From: Pohlia nutans | Lineage: Eukaryota; Streptophyta; Bryopsida; Bryales; Mniaceae | Length of the DNA: 64,000 nucleotides | Assembly: GCA_022496805.1 (NCBI GenBank) | Contig: CM040085.1 | Coordinates: 22,473,811-22,537,810 of the forward strand | Direction: 5' to 3' | Part shown: in pieces, positions 22,361 to 34,029 of the stretch | Position numbering within the stretch: the first letter of the stretch is position 1 | Layout: every line of letters starts with the position of its first letter | Made by a program: the position numbers and the translations under genes | The notes under the pieces: generated by a model | What the model saw: the letters and a program-made list of their open reading frames with translations, nothing else | Told to the model about the DNA's origin: nothing | Databases searched by the model: none

Positions 22361-23738
22361 GTTGTAGTTAAGTAAGGGTGGTAATCTTTGTGGATGGATG
22401 AGATCTAAGAGTTAGGACTTGGATTAGAATTTCAAATGTTTTCCTCTGTCTATGAGGAGGGAGTTCCTTCTCTTTCCCGTTAGGAGTTTTGGAGAAGAGC
22501 GGCGGAGCCCTGCTGGTTGACAGATTAGAGAATTTGATTAGCGGAGAATTAGAGTAGCAAGTAGTTTTTTGACGTAGGAGGGCGGAGCCCTGGCAGATCA
22601 TGGAGAGGGAGAACCCGTGAGAGGAGAGTATAGAGATTTAGCCGTTGGGAGTTTTTTTTTTCGAGCAACAAGGGGACAATTGCTAAAAGATCAGTGTAGG
22701 ACTAGAGCTCAAGTTTTTATCATTGTAGGGGAGATCGTGACTACAGGAGGTAGGTAGCGAGGTCCAGTTACGGTCCAGCAAGCAGTGAACGCCGGGGTGC
22801 CGCAGCCGGGAACGAGCTAGTCACGACGCTATTGCAGCGACTGAGGGATCAAGGGCGACGAGTGCGTGGGGAAGGTCAGGGCGAAGTACAGCGGCGAGCC
22901 AGGTGCGGCATGGTCGACGAAATTGGAATCATGTGGTCACGGTGGGACGAAGCCCCACCCAGCACAGTACGAAGGCGACGAGCGTGAGGAGGCAGCGCGT
23001 CACCTTCACGCTGTAGAACGCGGCGAGGGCGTGGAAGCTCCGGTTCCAGGGCGAGTGGCACGAACGGTTGTGGGCGCGGCAGCGTAGTGTAAGGGTGTGG
23101 GCGGATGCAACCAAAGGCGGAGATCACGACCAGGAAGAGGTGCTGCCAAAAGTAGAGATCATGACCAAGAAGAGGGGCAGCAGGCGAAGGGCACGACGGC
23201 GGCGACGGAACCAGGCCTCGCACTTGACCAAAGTGCGCCGCAGTCACCATCGACAATCCCCTGTTCTCATACGTGACATTACAGAATTGACAGCGTGATA
23301 ATAGGGAGGGAGTAACTCCCTACCTTCCCCCTATCCATTTTTTGAGTTTTTGTTAAACTATTCAAGCTTATTGATGATTAGGACGATTGAGGAGGAATTG
23401 TAATAGCTTAAATCGGTGATTTTAGTTGCCCTATTTTGGTGTGTTTACCCCTTGGACTTCTCTAAATATTGGTTGGTAGTTTGTGTTTGAGATTTGCTTC
23501 TTTGGAACATTGTGTAGTGTTGTTGAAATTTTGGCCTGGTGTATGGGATAGCGCGGAAGCGCTGCCCAATTTTCACCGAGCCAAATTCATAATTGGAAGG
23601 AAAATAGGATTGCAAATTAGGGTTTATTAGACACGACGTGGAAGCGCTGCCCACAAAAGTCTCAAATTTACCTTGCATTCTATGATCTTTGTGCTACAAT
23701 TGTGAATTGTAGTGTTGTAGGACTTTTTGTTCATGATA
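22361..23738. other. GC-richer island, no recognised gene
   Basis: Around 22780-23260 the GC content rises and frames of 70-126 codons overlap on both strands, but their composition (Arg-, Ala- or Pro-rich) reads like non-coding GC-rich DNA. GGCGGAGCCCTG occurs twice (about 22501 and 22581) and GGAAGCGCTGCCCA twice (about 23556 and 23641). Confidence 0.35.
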
Positions 23739-23789
23739 AATCCAATTTGTGGAACTCTCGATGCTCATTTTGGGTCATGGTCATGGTAG

Positions 23790-24640
23790 TCATGGTAATT
23801 TTTGGGCAAAGTTGGATTTTTGACCCTTGGAGTTGTTCATTGCCCATTTTAAGTCCATTTTGGAGTACTCTAGTACCCATGGCAATCGGTGTGAATTTGG
23901 GACAATTTAACACTTTTTAGGTCAATTTTTAGGTAAATTTGTGTGCTGCCATTTAAGTGAAGATGCAATTTCCCTTCACTTATTCAATTCTATTGCCAAA
24001 ATTGAACCCATTAAGGTGTACATAGTACTCACGGGAAATTGGAATAGATTTGAGAAAATTTAACACTTTTTAGGTTCATTTCTAGACAAGTGTTTGTGCT
24101 GCCATTTAAGTGAGGGTGCAATTTCCCTTCACTTGCTTAATTTAATCCTCAAAATTAACTCCATTTTCGAGTACTCAGTGTGCATGGGAAATTGATGAGA
24201 ATTGAGACAATTGTGGCCCTTTTAGAGTAATTTCTAGACAAGTGTTTGTGCTGTCATTTTGGATAGAGGTGCAATTCCCCTTTATTTACTCATTTCTACC
24301 ACCAAAATTGACCCCATCTTTGAGTACTTGGTACCCATGAACAATTGGTGTGAATTTGATTCTATTGTGGTGTTTTTTGGGCAATTTTTACTTGGGCTTT
24401 TGTGCTGCCATTGTGATTTAGGGGTGCATTTCCATCCCATTTGCCCCACTAGCGCTCTATTAGACTCCAATTAGTAGTATGGTGATTGTATGAGGTTCTT
24501 AGTAGAATTCTACGGTGTATGGCACTTTTGGAACCCGATTTGGTGCCCCATTGTATGCTGCCATTTTTTGCACACATCTACATTGTTCATTCTTGCATTA
24601 CTTTTATCACTATGATGTTTTGTTGACTCATCTCATCCGT
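23790..24640. repeat. Decayed tandem repeat, period 153 bp
   Basis: The marker phrase GTGCTGCCATTTAAGTGA starts at 23943 and 24096 and recurs in diverged form at 24248, 24402 and 24555, so steps are 152-154 bp. Each unit also has an AATTTCCCTT-like and a GAGTACTC-like segment. Confidence 0.8.
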
Positions 24641-25170
24641 CCCTAGCTAAAGGAGTCCATTGCTTGGTGTTGTGCTACCCCACCCCTCGGTCCAACTATA
24701 TGGTGCGTTGACCGGGCAACTGGTCAAAGTACTCATAAGCTTTGTTTCATATAATATTATTTTGTTGGGTAAATCCATATGTGTATGAGAAGCTTTTAAT
24801 CTTCACATTATGATTAATGAAATAAAAGTTATAAAGAGTTTTGTTTTGCAAACATTTAAAGCATCTCTTCACAAAAAAATAAAACAAAACATTTGGATTT
24901 CTTTTGAGTTTGTTTTAAAATAATTTATAATATTACATATTTAAGAAATAAAAGATAGATTAGAGTTATCCGCAAAGTTAGCAGAGGACAGCTGGTCTGG
25001 AATAGGGAGTTTTTGTTGAAACTTAAAAAATAATAATTCAAGCATTATCTTGCAATTGGCAAGATTTTTCATGAATACTAATGGGACATCCATGAATATT
25101 CTTCAATATTATCTTTTTCACAAAATATTGGCATTTGTTTTTAGAAGTATTTCCTGCCTACCCTACCAAT
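24641..25170. other. AT-rich DNA, no feature seen
   Basis: No frame, repeat or element end was recognised. Confidence 0.4.
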
Positions 25171-25534
25171 ACACCCATTATCATCTTTAGTCCGATTGAG
25201 ACTAATAACGAAAACTCGGACTAATTGTGGAATAAAAAAAAAGTCCAAATTGAAGTAATTGAGATAACTCGCAGTAATTGTGATAATGTAGGTATAGTGT
25301 GGCCTATACTAATTTTTTAAATCCAAATAACTATGAATAAAATATGGGTAAAATATTTTGAAATTACTATTTTTAGTTGTTTCACAAATAAAATATTATA
25401 TTCTAAATAAAATAGTAATATTTTAGTATTATATCCTTCGACTAATTTGGATAGTACATACTGGAATTAATCCAAAGATTTGTAAGAAAAATTGGACTAA
25501 TTGTGACTCTCAGACTAAAGATGATAATGGGTGT
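25171..25534. mobile_element. MITE with ACACCCATTATCATC termini
   Basis: An inverted repeat of about 25 bp, starting ACACCCATTATCATCTTTAG at each end, is flanked by AAT on both sides (25168-25170, 25535-25537). 364 bp, non-coding. Confidence 0.75.
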
Positions 25535-25843
25535 AATAAGTGCATTGCAACAAAAAAATAATTAGTGCAGCAGGCATGGGTCATGCAAGTGTGGGAAATG
25601 GAAAGGTCTTCTCACAACTTCAAAATTTGTGCAATTTCTTCATTCCTGATCCAAATGGCTCAGAACCGGGCCTCCCTGAAAGTCATGAATCAACAAGAAT
25701 CTATGGGGTATCATAGGCAATTGTCGGCCATTTAAGACCCAAGTTATACAAATTCATCCCCAAATATTGGTACTTACAACATGAACCAATGACCAAGTCA
25801 CATTCAAATCTTTATTTGTAAACAATACATCAACCTCTAAACC

Positions 25844-26403
25844 TCAACCCCTAAAGGACCGGAGTGTTGCACTTAGCTCTTGTTTTCTTGACTAGCTCTT
25901 ATAACAAGCTCAATTCCTTATTGGTGTGGAGTGATTTTGACAATCGGCACCATTGAAATTAAAAGAATATTTACGTAGCTTTTGTATGGAAAAAGGATCA
26001 ACAAAATCGCACAATTTTTGAAAACATGCCACCATTGAGAAGATTGATGGAACTCGCTCCGGGTGTTTTGTACATATGCTGAAATTGGATTGTTCAAAAG
26101 TGCTCCAAAAATTTTGAAATTTTTAGTGTGCGTAGAGATCATCATTTTAAACATTTGCAAAAAAATTCACGTAATTTGGAGGTGTGAGAAGGAAGATACG
26201 AAGGTCTGAAATGACACCTAGATGCCTTGCAAAATCGCACAATTTCATGAATTTTTGATCAAAAAGTACCTATAGATTCAGCTCTCAAAAAGAGCCAGGG
26301 TCTCTTTGTTGCTCATCCTACAATTCAAAGCCCAAGAACTTGAATTTCCTCACTTTCTAATTCCAGAAGCTGCGTGGGGGCCTTATGGTCCTTTAGGGGT
26401 TAA
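25844..26403. mobile_element. TTAA element C, 560 bp
   Basis: Left end TCAACCCCTAAAGGACCG, where TTAA has become TCAA; right end GGTCCTTTAGGGGTTAA. The outer 15 bp match element D but the interior differs. Confidence 0.7.
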
Positions 26404-26433
26404 GTATACGTTGGCAAAACTTAGAAGTACAGT

Positions 26434-26630
26434 ATACCGTAGTTTACTAGCAGATTTGGTAGAAAATAATTCTGAAAATAAATGTCTAAAATTTTGAAAA
26501 ATTATTATTTTAAAAAAAAAAATTAGGGAAAAAACGAATTTTAGAGAATAATCATTTTGCCTAAATTTATTTTTACAAATAATTAAATATTAGGCAGTTG
26601 GGTGCCGAACCTGCTAGTAAACTACGATAA
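26434..26630. mobile_element. Foldback MITE
   Basis: TACCGTAGTTTACTAGCAG at the left is repeated inverted at 26611-26628 (CTGCTAGTAAACTACG). About 195 bp, non-coding. Confidence 0.6.
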
Positions 26631-27045
26631 TTGTAATATGTGATTTTCACTGGTCAAATTAAGTTTGTCATTGGAAAGAAAAATGAGAGGCATAGTGAAT
26701 ATAAACTGTGTACAATATTAAAAAGAAAAATAAATAAATAAATAAAAGCCAGATCTTTGCCAAATCAATTCAACATCACTATTGTAAAAATTCAACAAAT
26801 ATATCATTTTTTTTACCTCTGGTAATTGATTTTTGTTGAGATAGGTTGACCTTTAAAAGACAATAAGCTATTGTAGAACTTTTTGAGAATATTAGACGGG
26901 TGTTACAAAGTCAATTTTTAATTAATGTTTTCAGAAAAAAATACTAAAGATGCATGCTTGGATAGATTTTGTGATTATTTATTTATTTGTTATTTAAATT
27001 TCAGCATGAAGCTATAAACTCAAAAGTTATAGACCCGGGGTAAAT

Positions 27046-27072
27046 TCGCGGAGGGATTTAATCCCTCCGCGA
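27046..27072. repeat. Perfect 27-bp palindrome
   Basis: Two 13-bp arms (TCGCGGAGGGATT and its complement) surround a single central T at 27059. The arms are GC-rich inside AT-rich DNA. No poly-T tract or gene is nearby. Confidence 0.8.
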
Positions 27073-27226
27073 TGATGTGGATCAAGTTTGAACTCATAAA
27101 GCCTCATGGATTGGAAGATCATATGTTTTAATATCAAAATTTGGTTCTAAAATATGAATCTTGGCATTTTGAATTTTGAAATGCTATTTCTAAACCTTTT
27201 CTAATAAACTTTTTTAACAAAGTTGT

Positions 27227-27767
27227 TCAACCCTTTGAGGTCTAGAGGATGCACCAATTTCAAAGATGTGTCATAAAATGTTGGATGGATACAAAAAATG
27301 GAGTTGATATACATAAAAGTTGTAAATGTCAATGTGTAGATTACATCTGTACAGTTGGATTTATCACATTTTTATTAATATTTTTAAATTAGTATTTCAA
27401 ATTTTCTTTTGAAATTAAATTAAAATTCCCAAATTAACAAAGTTTAAATTTTTTTGTAATGAATTTGGAATAATATGCACTATGAGATGGTATAATTTCC
27501 ATTATTTGATTCTACTTATTTTGGAAAATCATTTTAAAGATCTCACTTTTTGAACTAAGAATGAAATTTGACATAAACCATTTTTTTTATTTTACAAAAA
27601 TTCAAAATATCTTACTTTGAAGATCCAAACTGTACAAATGGTAGTCAACTAGCACAAGAACCAAGAAAAAATTGAATGGATGAAAAATGTCATCGTCTAT
27701 AGTCAAGAGAAGGTTTACAATTTGTTCATTCGTCTATTATATAGAGGCTGGAGCGTCAAAGGGTTAA
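27227..27767 (+). mobile_element. TTAA family E element, copy 1
   Basis: Left end TCAACCCTTTGAGGTC, right end GGAGCGTCAAAGGGTTAA. The interior matches copy 2 at 36.3 kb (AATGGAGTTGATATACA; GTAGTCAACTAGCACAAGAA-like). Non-coding. Confidence 0.75.
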
Positions 27768-28333
27768 CATCATTTTAAGAAAACATTGGTACCAAAAAAA
27801 CTCATGAATTTTTTTGATGTGTCCAAAAATGGCTTTGCGATGTCAAAAATGGCCCAAGTTTTACAAAGCAAGAAATGTCCAAAACCAAATCCCCTTGTAC
27901 TAAAATACTTGCTAAATCTTTACAACACCTTCGATTGAAGCAAGATTATACTACAGAAACCAGACTTGGTTTGAAATCTAACCCAACAATTTTCATTGAA
28001 ATCCGACACCAGATGAAGGAAAAACGGCTCCTCAAAGTTTCAGTCATCCAATGTTACATAAAACAACATTTGGCGCTATTAAGGGTTAATTGAGTACGGT
28101 AACTCAGGTGACGTGTTAGCAATTCGTGCATTTAAGCAAGTGCGTTGTTTACTTGAATTGAACAAAGGTAAAAGGCAAAAGCACGAGAACCAAATGCATT
28201 GTCAAATCCTTAACCTTATGAATTGCTAATTCTGGTAGGAGTGAATTGTCAGACTAATTGCAAAAAAAGGAATTCATCCTATTTGCCTTCACTTTGATCA
28301 CTAACATCTCTATATCTATGAAGATGGATGGAC
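27768..28333. other. No gene seen; orphan element end
   Basis: GGCGCTATTAAGGGTTAA near 28072-28089 looks like the right end of another TTAA element whose left end I could not find. Confidence 0.35.
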
Positions 28334-28427
28334 TAATTTCTTTTTCCACATATTTTGATATTAGTCTAGTATACTATTTTACTTAATATTTCTTTTTCCA
28401 CATATTTTGATATTAGTCTAGTATAGA
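28334..28427. repeat. 54-bp tandem duplication
   Basis: TTTCTTTTTCCACATATTTT with following GATATTAGTCTAGTATA appears twice in a row. Confidence 0.75.
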
Positions 28428-29192
28428 ATACATTTTACTTGATCCATTTTAGACGGTGGCCATTTTGCATGTAAACAAAAAGTAACAACTTTTACTTATT
28501 TTGTTTAAGAACAATGATGTTGATTTTTCATATGCGGTTTCTATATGATACTCCATCATGGTTATAGTAATTACTTTTTTTAACAAACTTGAAAACAATC
28601 AACCACTATCCACCTCAACAATCCAACAATAACCTACTTTTCTTATATAAACTATTTAGAACCACAATAATTTCTCTCATTTATTCCTACAAAAGTAACC
28701 CACATGCAATAAAGTATTTAGTGTATTTGCAAGTCAAACCTTAGGTAGTATAGAGTTTAAAGTAGACACCTAAAACTGTCAAACTAAGCAATACAACATA
28801 ATTGGGGGCGCTTGTTTTCAAGGTAGATTTATTTATTTTAGTATTAGCAATTGAAAATGACAATTTTACAAGAAAAGGAATAGATTATGTGGATAGGCCA
28901 TGTAATTGCTATGAATTTTGAGAGTGAAAGTAGCCTACTAAACCACTCAAACCGTTCCAGAGACTTGTGGTATAAACCCAATCTATAAAATAAAATAAAA
29001 TCTAAACTGAATCAATGAATTTTAAATGTGTGGATGACTTAAAAGCATTGTATGAAATAGTTTCAGAGCAAGTCTACAAAGTAGGAGTGGGCGTGACGCA
29101 AGGATGGAATAGGGTGTTTCTACTTTACCTTTAATAGAGATTTGTAGGTTTTGTGTTACTCTCATCGTCGTGTGGGCCATGACGAACAGATT
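28428..29192. other. AT-rich DNA, no feature seen
   Basis: No coding frame above 83 codons and no domain recognised. Confidence 0.4.
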
Positions 29193-29478
29193 GTTAGGAC
29201 GACTTTCCATGTAGAGCCTGAACCTGCATGTGTGACGTCGTATCAACAGGAAGGTTGATGCATTAATAGTCATTCAGGTTGACATGCAAGTGTTCTGGTC
29301 TTGCATTTCTGATTTACAAGGCCAGTAATAGTTGAAACTCTATCCAGAAGGGCCTGCTACACCAAAGATGTAATGCCACATAGTAGAAGTATTAGTGAAG
29401 GACCTTGAATTTTGGGCAAAGATACTTTGCATGACATCAACCCGTGGGTTCAGGCTCTACATGGAAAGCTGTCCTTAA
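29193..29478. repeat. Inverted repeat with about 30-bp arms
   Basis: The left arm (29193-29224) contains TTTCCATGTAGAGCCTGAAC; the right arm (29447-29478) carries its complement with a few differences. The right arm touches the TTAA of element D. Confidence 0.65.
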
Positions 29479-29712
29479 CCCCTAAAGGACCAAGAAGCCC
29501 AAATTGGACCTCATTTTTTTTAGCAGCTTTGAGTAGGTTTTATGTGGACTTTCTTTAGCTCAAATTTGTTTGTGTTTTTCACCAACATATGCACTGTTCT
29601 TCACTAATTCTAGTAATATAAAATTCAACCTCATCTAAATTGTATTTTTCACAATATGATCAATTGAATTTGTCATTTTTAAACCATGGATCCTTGGTCC
29701 TTTAGGGGTTAA
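29475..29712 (+). mobile_element. TTAA element D, intact copy
   Basis: TTAACCCCTAAAGGACCAAG at the left and CTTGGTCCTTTAGGGGTTAA at the right are perfect 20-bp inverted termini. 238 bp. Reference copy for the split one at 19.9 kb and the degenerate ones at 33.3 and 45.7 kb. Confidence 0.88.
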
Positions 29713-30471
29713 TACACACTAGTCTCGAAAAGAGAACTGAAGGTATGATTTCATTGTGCGTCAATTTTCATAACATTCACTAATAAATGTAGGGATTGCC
29801 CTCCCCCCAATGAAATTATGATGAGTACATCATCTTTTCAGCCCCATCATTAGTCAAGGGGCCACATGCGGTAGAGGCATGCAAAAATCCAAAGGATGTG
29901 AAGCCCCAAGGCAACCCTGCATGAGCTACTACCAGTAGTGTGAAGTTTACAATGAGATTTTCTGTTCCAATTCAATTGGCAAATGTTTTGGTGTTCACAA
30001 ACTGGCGTCTAACTTACAAAAGTTATGTTTTTGTTGAACAAATCACCACATGAAACTTTGAGCAGAGTTCCTTGAGGTTCCCGAGGCGAGGAAAAAAAAA
30101 GCATTTGATTTCATCCGTGTCATTCCATGGCATGTGTGGGCCGGGCAGGGGCTCACCTCTTCAAGCTTGCCTGGAGCCAGACGCGAGCCTCGATAAAAGG
30201 CTGGCAAGTGAAGTGGGTCTTTCCGAACTTGAAAAGAACAAAGTTGAGAAGTCTGAACTCTGAAGTGACCAGTCATAGTATAAAGTCATACTACTGTAAG
30301 AAGAAGCCACAGGGCAATCAAAAAGAATCAGTGGGGAACATGTGTACACTTTCGATGGTTCGTAAAGACACGTGCTGTCCTGTGTGAAAATATTCCCCGA
30401 CTCTAAATCCCCCACATAAATGCAAGTACTATTCACCCATGGGCCTCATTTTGTGAAATTTCCATTTCGGA
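29713..30471. other. No recognised gene
   Basis: Frames of 63-91 codons on both strands around 30.05-30.44 kb overlap each other and have no recognisable domain. Confidence 0.35.
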
Positions 30472-30645
30472 CCATAACATTCAGTAGCATGCACTGTCAT
30501 TGCCTTGGCTCTATAGTAGATGGTGTGGAATATTCCACACCCAACAGTACTTCATCAGTAGCTAACTGGACAAGTGGAGGCTCAAAGTGTTGAGGAGAGT
30601 GCATGAAGGAAAGGTAGTGGGCATGAAGGCTACTGAATGTTATGG
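30472..30645. mobile_element. Small TIR element, CATAACATTCAGTAGC ends
   Basis: CATAACATTCAGTAGC at the left and GCTACTGAATGTTATG at the right are exact inverted repeats about 170 bp apart. A central AATATT palindrome (TGTGGAATATTCCACA) lies at about 30525-30540. Confidence 0.65.
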
Positions 30646-31218
30646 CAATCTAGGGATTTTTTTTGGACACTCTAGGGACTTTTTTGGGAATTTTAAACCC
30701 TTGGAAGAGGGGGTTGTTTTTTAACGTGGGCCTCAACATGCACAAAATAGAGGGCAAGTTTTGTCTTGCACTGACGTTGAGCATAGCATAATAGAGCATG
30801 GGAGTCAACACCCTTTTGCAATGGGACCACAATCTAATTACAATTAGAAACTAAGTTTACGTGGCAATGACACGGTAGTCCCAAATTCATGGAATACAAA
30901 TGAAATTCCTTCATTACTTAGAAAAGTGGATCTAAGGTAGAAACACCTATTGTCAACATTGTTCCTATTGCCACCAGAATGTACATAATGCTTTCTTTCT
31001 ATAAGGGCGATGTAGAACAATTGCACATGTGTAAACGGTTTCCAAGGAAAAATTAAGCCATGTACAGTCGCCCTACATCCTCTTTTCAAGGTGAAGGCGC
31101 CAAGTACATTCATGTGACAATAGAAACAATGTTGGTAATGGTCCGCTTATCTTAAGTGAAGATTCTCTTTCGATCCAATTTTCAAAAAGGTGCTCTATTG
31201 CACTGCTCTATTATGCTG
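30646..31218. other. No feature seen
   Basis: An 89-codon minus-strand frame (30844-31113) has no recognisable domain. Confidence 0.35.
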
Positions 31219-31247
31219 AAGGGGGGGGGGGGGGGGGAGGGGGGGTT
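31219..31247. repeat. Poly-G tract
   Basis: About 28 bases of almost unbroken G, interrupted by one A. Confidence 0.85.
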
Positions 31248-31264
31248 AGAGTCAGGGGAAAATA

Positions 31265-31841
31265 TTAACCCCTAAACGACCAACCGTCCAGAAAGTGGAT
31301 GATGTATAGAGTCAAACACAATTTTTTCATCCGTCATTGACTTCTTGTAGTGTGGATTTTTTACTATATATTTTATGGGAAAGTTAACTTCATGCATGTG
31401 ATCCGATTAGAAAGGGGCTGATTTGTGAAATTTTTATGCCTCATTCCATGTTGTAGTGATTCACCCAAAATTTTGAAGATTTACAGTGTAAAAGTGCTCT
31501 TAAAAAAGTCAGCTCATAAAGTTAAGTAACCAAAAAATCTCCAAAAATCACTACATTTAGAGTATTACATTTCAACCAGTCACAACAAATTTCATGTACA
31601 AATTGTCAGTATCTTATTCGTAATCAAATTACAAAAGAATTTTGAATTTGAAGATTCAAATTTTATACAAAATATTGGTGATAGCAATCGCAAATCTTAT
31701 CGTATGGATAGAATCTAAAATTCATAATGTACAACTTTTATTCATACATCAAGTTCAAAATATCCCTCTGGATTGCATTTTATGATGCATCTTTGCAAAA
31801 CTGCTGAATTTGGAGAGGGGTGAGGACGTTTAAGGGGTTAA
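31265..31841 (+). mobile_element. TTAA family A MITE, copy 5
   Basis: Left TTAACCCCTAAACGACC, right GGACGTTTAAGGGGTTAA. Full length, 577 bp. Its right TTAA (31838-31841) is shared with element H. Confidence 0.88.
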
Positions 31842-32648
31842 CCTTTTGGTGCCCAGGATGGTTTTGGAGAAACCATAGTTTTTTGGGTGATGTTTTTAAA
31901 AAAAAAATCTTTGTTGAAATTAGGAATACCATTGATAGTATTCAACCGTATAAATGTAAGCATAGCTTAATGAAACTAGTGTCGGTTAAATCTTGGTAAG
32001 ATCGGACCTTTGGATTGGAAGATTATAGTATGTCTTTGAACTGTATAATGCACACTCAAAAATGAGATTTTGGGGGGTGTGTGACTTCAAGGTTAATTAG
32101 AATTTGGGTTAAATTTTCAAAAATGAAAGTGAAGATGTTCAGCAATGACTTGTGCCAACACCTCTTCATTGTAATCTTTCATGTCAAGAATGGACTCATA
32201 CATAATTATTGTGAATTTTATAAGTGAGAGTGACTTATCTATGTATGGTTTAGGACAAAATTTATACGTTAAAATAAGAAAGGAGTTGGTACATTGATCA
32301 AGATCGGACTACATACACTAATGGAACATGAACAAGAGAACACAATCCAAAAAAATAAAACAAGATAACAAACTTCCAAACACAAAAAATACCACATAGT
32401 ACATGTGTTGTATTTGTAAGTATTTGCTGTATTTTGAGGTATTTACAGTATTTTGATGTTTTAGACATAGGTATTTGGATAGCTAAGAAAGTCAAATTTT
32501 CAAATTTTCTTTTTGCATCATCTGCAAAATCAAAAGTTACACTTTTGAACTTTGGACACCGGATTGAGTTGATTCACAGGTTTTACAACATTTCATATTC
32601 TAATGATCTAGTGGCCACTTAGCGGTTACCTGGGCACTAAAGGGTTAA
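31838..32648. mobile_element. TTAA element H, 811 bp
   Basis: Left TTAACCTTTTGGTGCCCAGG and right CCTGGGCACTAAAGGGTTAA form an inverted repeat of 20 bp with two mismatches. It abuts family A copy 5 with one shared TTAA. No transposase frame; the longest frames are about 65 codons. Confidence 0.75.
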
Positions 32649-32659
32649 GCTTACTCAGT

Positions 32660-33642
32660 TTCTCTCCATAGGCCCATGCGGTGCCTTTCAGGTGTTACTT
32701 AACCTTCCAGCCACGTCAGCATACGTCCCATTGGCTCTCACCCACCCCTTTTCCACGTCGGCTTTTCCCGCTCCCGTGCTCTCTACGCTGCCTGCCTGCC
32801 TTCTCCGCCACTCTCCGACCTCGCCATCCATCTTGGGACCATCGCCACCGATTTGCTCCTCGGCCATTCAGAGTAAATTTTCTCCTTGTTTTGCAATCCC
32901 TCTTTTCTTGCAGCTCTGCACTTGAGGATTTGTGTGGGAATTGCCGTTTCAAATTAGCCTCTGTGAATTCTATAGACCGTTTGTGTTGTGAAGAACACGA
33001 GGCAGGCCCTCTGCATGATCGTCCACTAAGGTCAGCTTTCGATTTACCTTCAGTCTTTTGCAAGAGAGGATAATATGAAGGTGACGGAGACTCCCACTGG
33101 CAATTTAGACCTAATTCTGAGCTGATAATGAACACAAGTATATTGATCCTGTACATGTAGGGTGGATTAGCGAAGTATTTTGCGGGCTTTCGTTCATTTA
33201 AAAGTGCCAATTAGTGTTGTAATCACCTCGTAATATTCGAATCTAGTGAGAGTGTAAGGTTTCTTGCAATATGTACAATATGTCATTAGCAGGAAACTGA
33301 GTCATGTAACTTTTTTTAAAGCAGTTTTGAGTAGGAATTTCTTTTGTTCAATTTTATATATTTTAGAGCCAACACATGCAATGTTCTTCAATGATTCTGT
33401 TGATATAGAATTTGGCCCCATCTGAATTATATTTTTCACAGTGTGATCAATCAAATTTGTCATTGAATCCTTGGTCTTTTAGGGATGAAGATCACATATC
33501 GTAGCACTTCTCTTGACCATCACTCTGTCTCTACATGAACTTGTTCATCACTTGACTATCACTCTTTTTCTCCACAAATGTACTGAGTTTCTTGAGCATG
33601 CAGATTGAAGGGAGCTAGGTTATTGCTGTGTGAGCATTCAAG
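32660..33642 (+). other. Probable 5' leader and leader intron of the Pro/His-rich gene
   Basis: A GC-rich, pyrimidine-rich block at about 32690-32870 looks like a plant 5' leader. GTAAAT near 32872 could be a donor, and TTGAGCATGCAG ending at 33602 a good acceptor just before the start codon at 33643. The inferred intron would hold a degenerate TTAA element D. The 130- and 164-codon frames here on opposite strands have no domain and are probably noise. Confidence 0.4.
33297..33490 (+). mobile_element. TTAA element D, degenerate copy
   Basis: Matches element D from AGCAGTTTTGAGTAGG to CTTGGTCTTTTAGGGATGAA. The left terminus is missing and the right TTAA is mutated. Confidence 0.65.
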
Positions 33643-33975
33643 ATGTGTCTACCGTTTTTCTGGAGCTCTTACGACAACGACGATTACGATTATAGAAGGC
33701 CAGGGTACTCACCCTACCGACCATCAGCATCCCCATTCTTTCCTCCACCTCCTCACCATCACCACCCTCCTCCATCGCCCTTCTTCCCTCCACCACATCA
33801 CCACGGTCATCCCCCTCCTCCACCACCATTCTTTCCTCCACCTCCTCACCATCACCACCATTCTGACCGGGGTTTTTCTCCTGAACCGCACCACCCCCAC
33901 CATGGCCCCCCTCCTCCTCAGCATTTTCCTCCCCCTCCACCCCATCATGGCGGCCACCATAGCCATCACCACTGA
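33643..33975 (+). CDS. Small Pro/His-rich protein
   Basis: 110 codons. The N-terminus MCLPFFWSSYDNDDYDYRR is not low-complexity. It is followed by about 80 residues built from FFPPPPHHHHPPP-like units, repeated about three times, and an end rich in His (HHGGHHSHHH). No signal peptide or membrane segment is evident and I do not recognise a family. His-rich runs could bind metal and Pro-rich runs could be scaffold-like, but that is speculation. The ATG was chosen because a clean acceptor (GCATGCAG) lies 40 bp upstream and the non-repetitive N-terminus begins there. The 180-codon frame over the same DNA (33605-34147) and two minus-strand frames are shadows of the repetitive sequence. AATAAA signals lie downstream at about 34565 and 34950. 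Confidence 0.6.
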   Translation: MCLPFFWSSYDNDDYDYRRPGYSPYRPSASPFFPPPPHHHHPPPSPFFPPPHHHGHPPPPPPFFPPPPHHHHHSDRGFSPEPHHPHHGPPPPQHFPPPPPHHGGHHSHHH

Positions 33976-34029
33976 TCACCATGTCTCTGAAGCTTGCACC
34001 AGCCTACCATCAGGTGCAACATCATGGTC

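Noticed and set aside
32716..33210. 164-codon minus-strand protein
   Set aside because: Arg/Ser-rich composition of an antisense GC-rich leader, no domain, and the 130-codon plus-strand frame over the same DNA is equally unconvincing.
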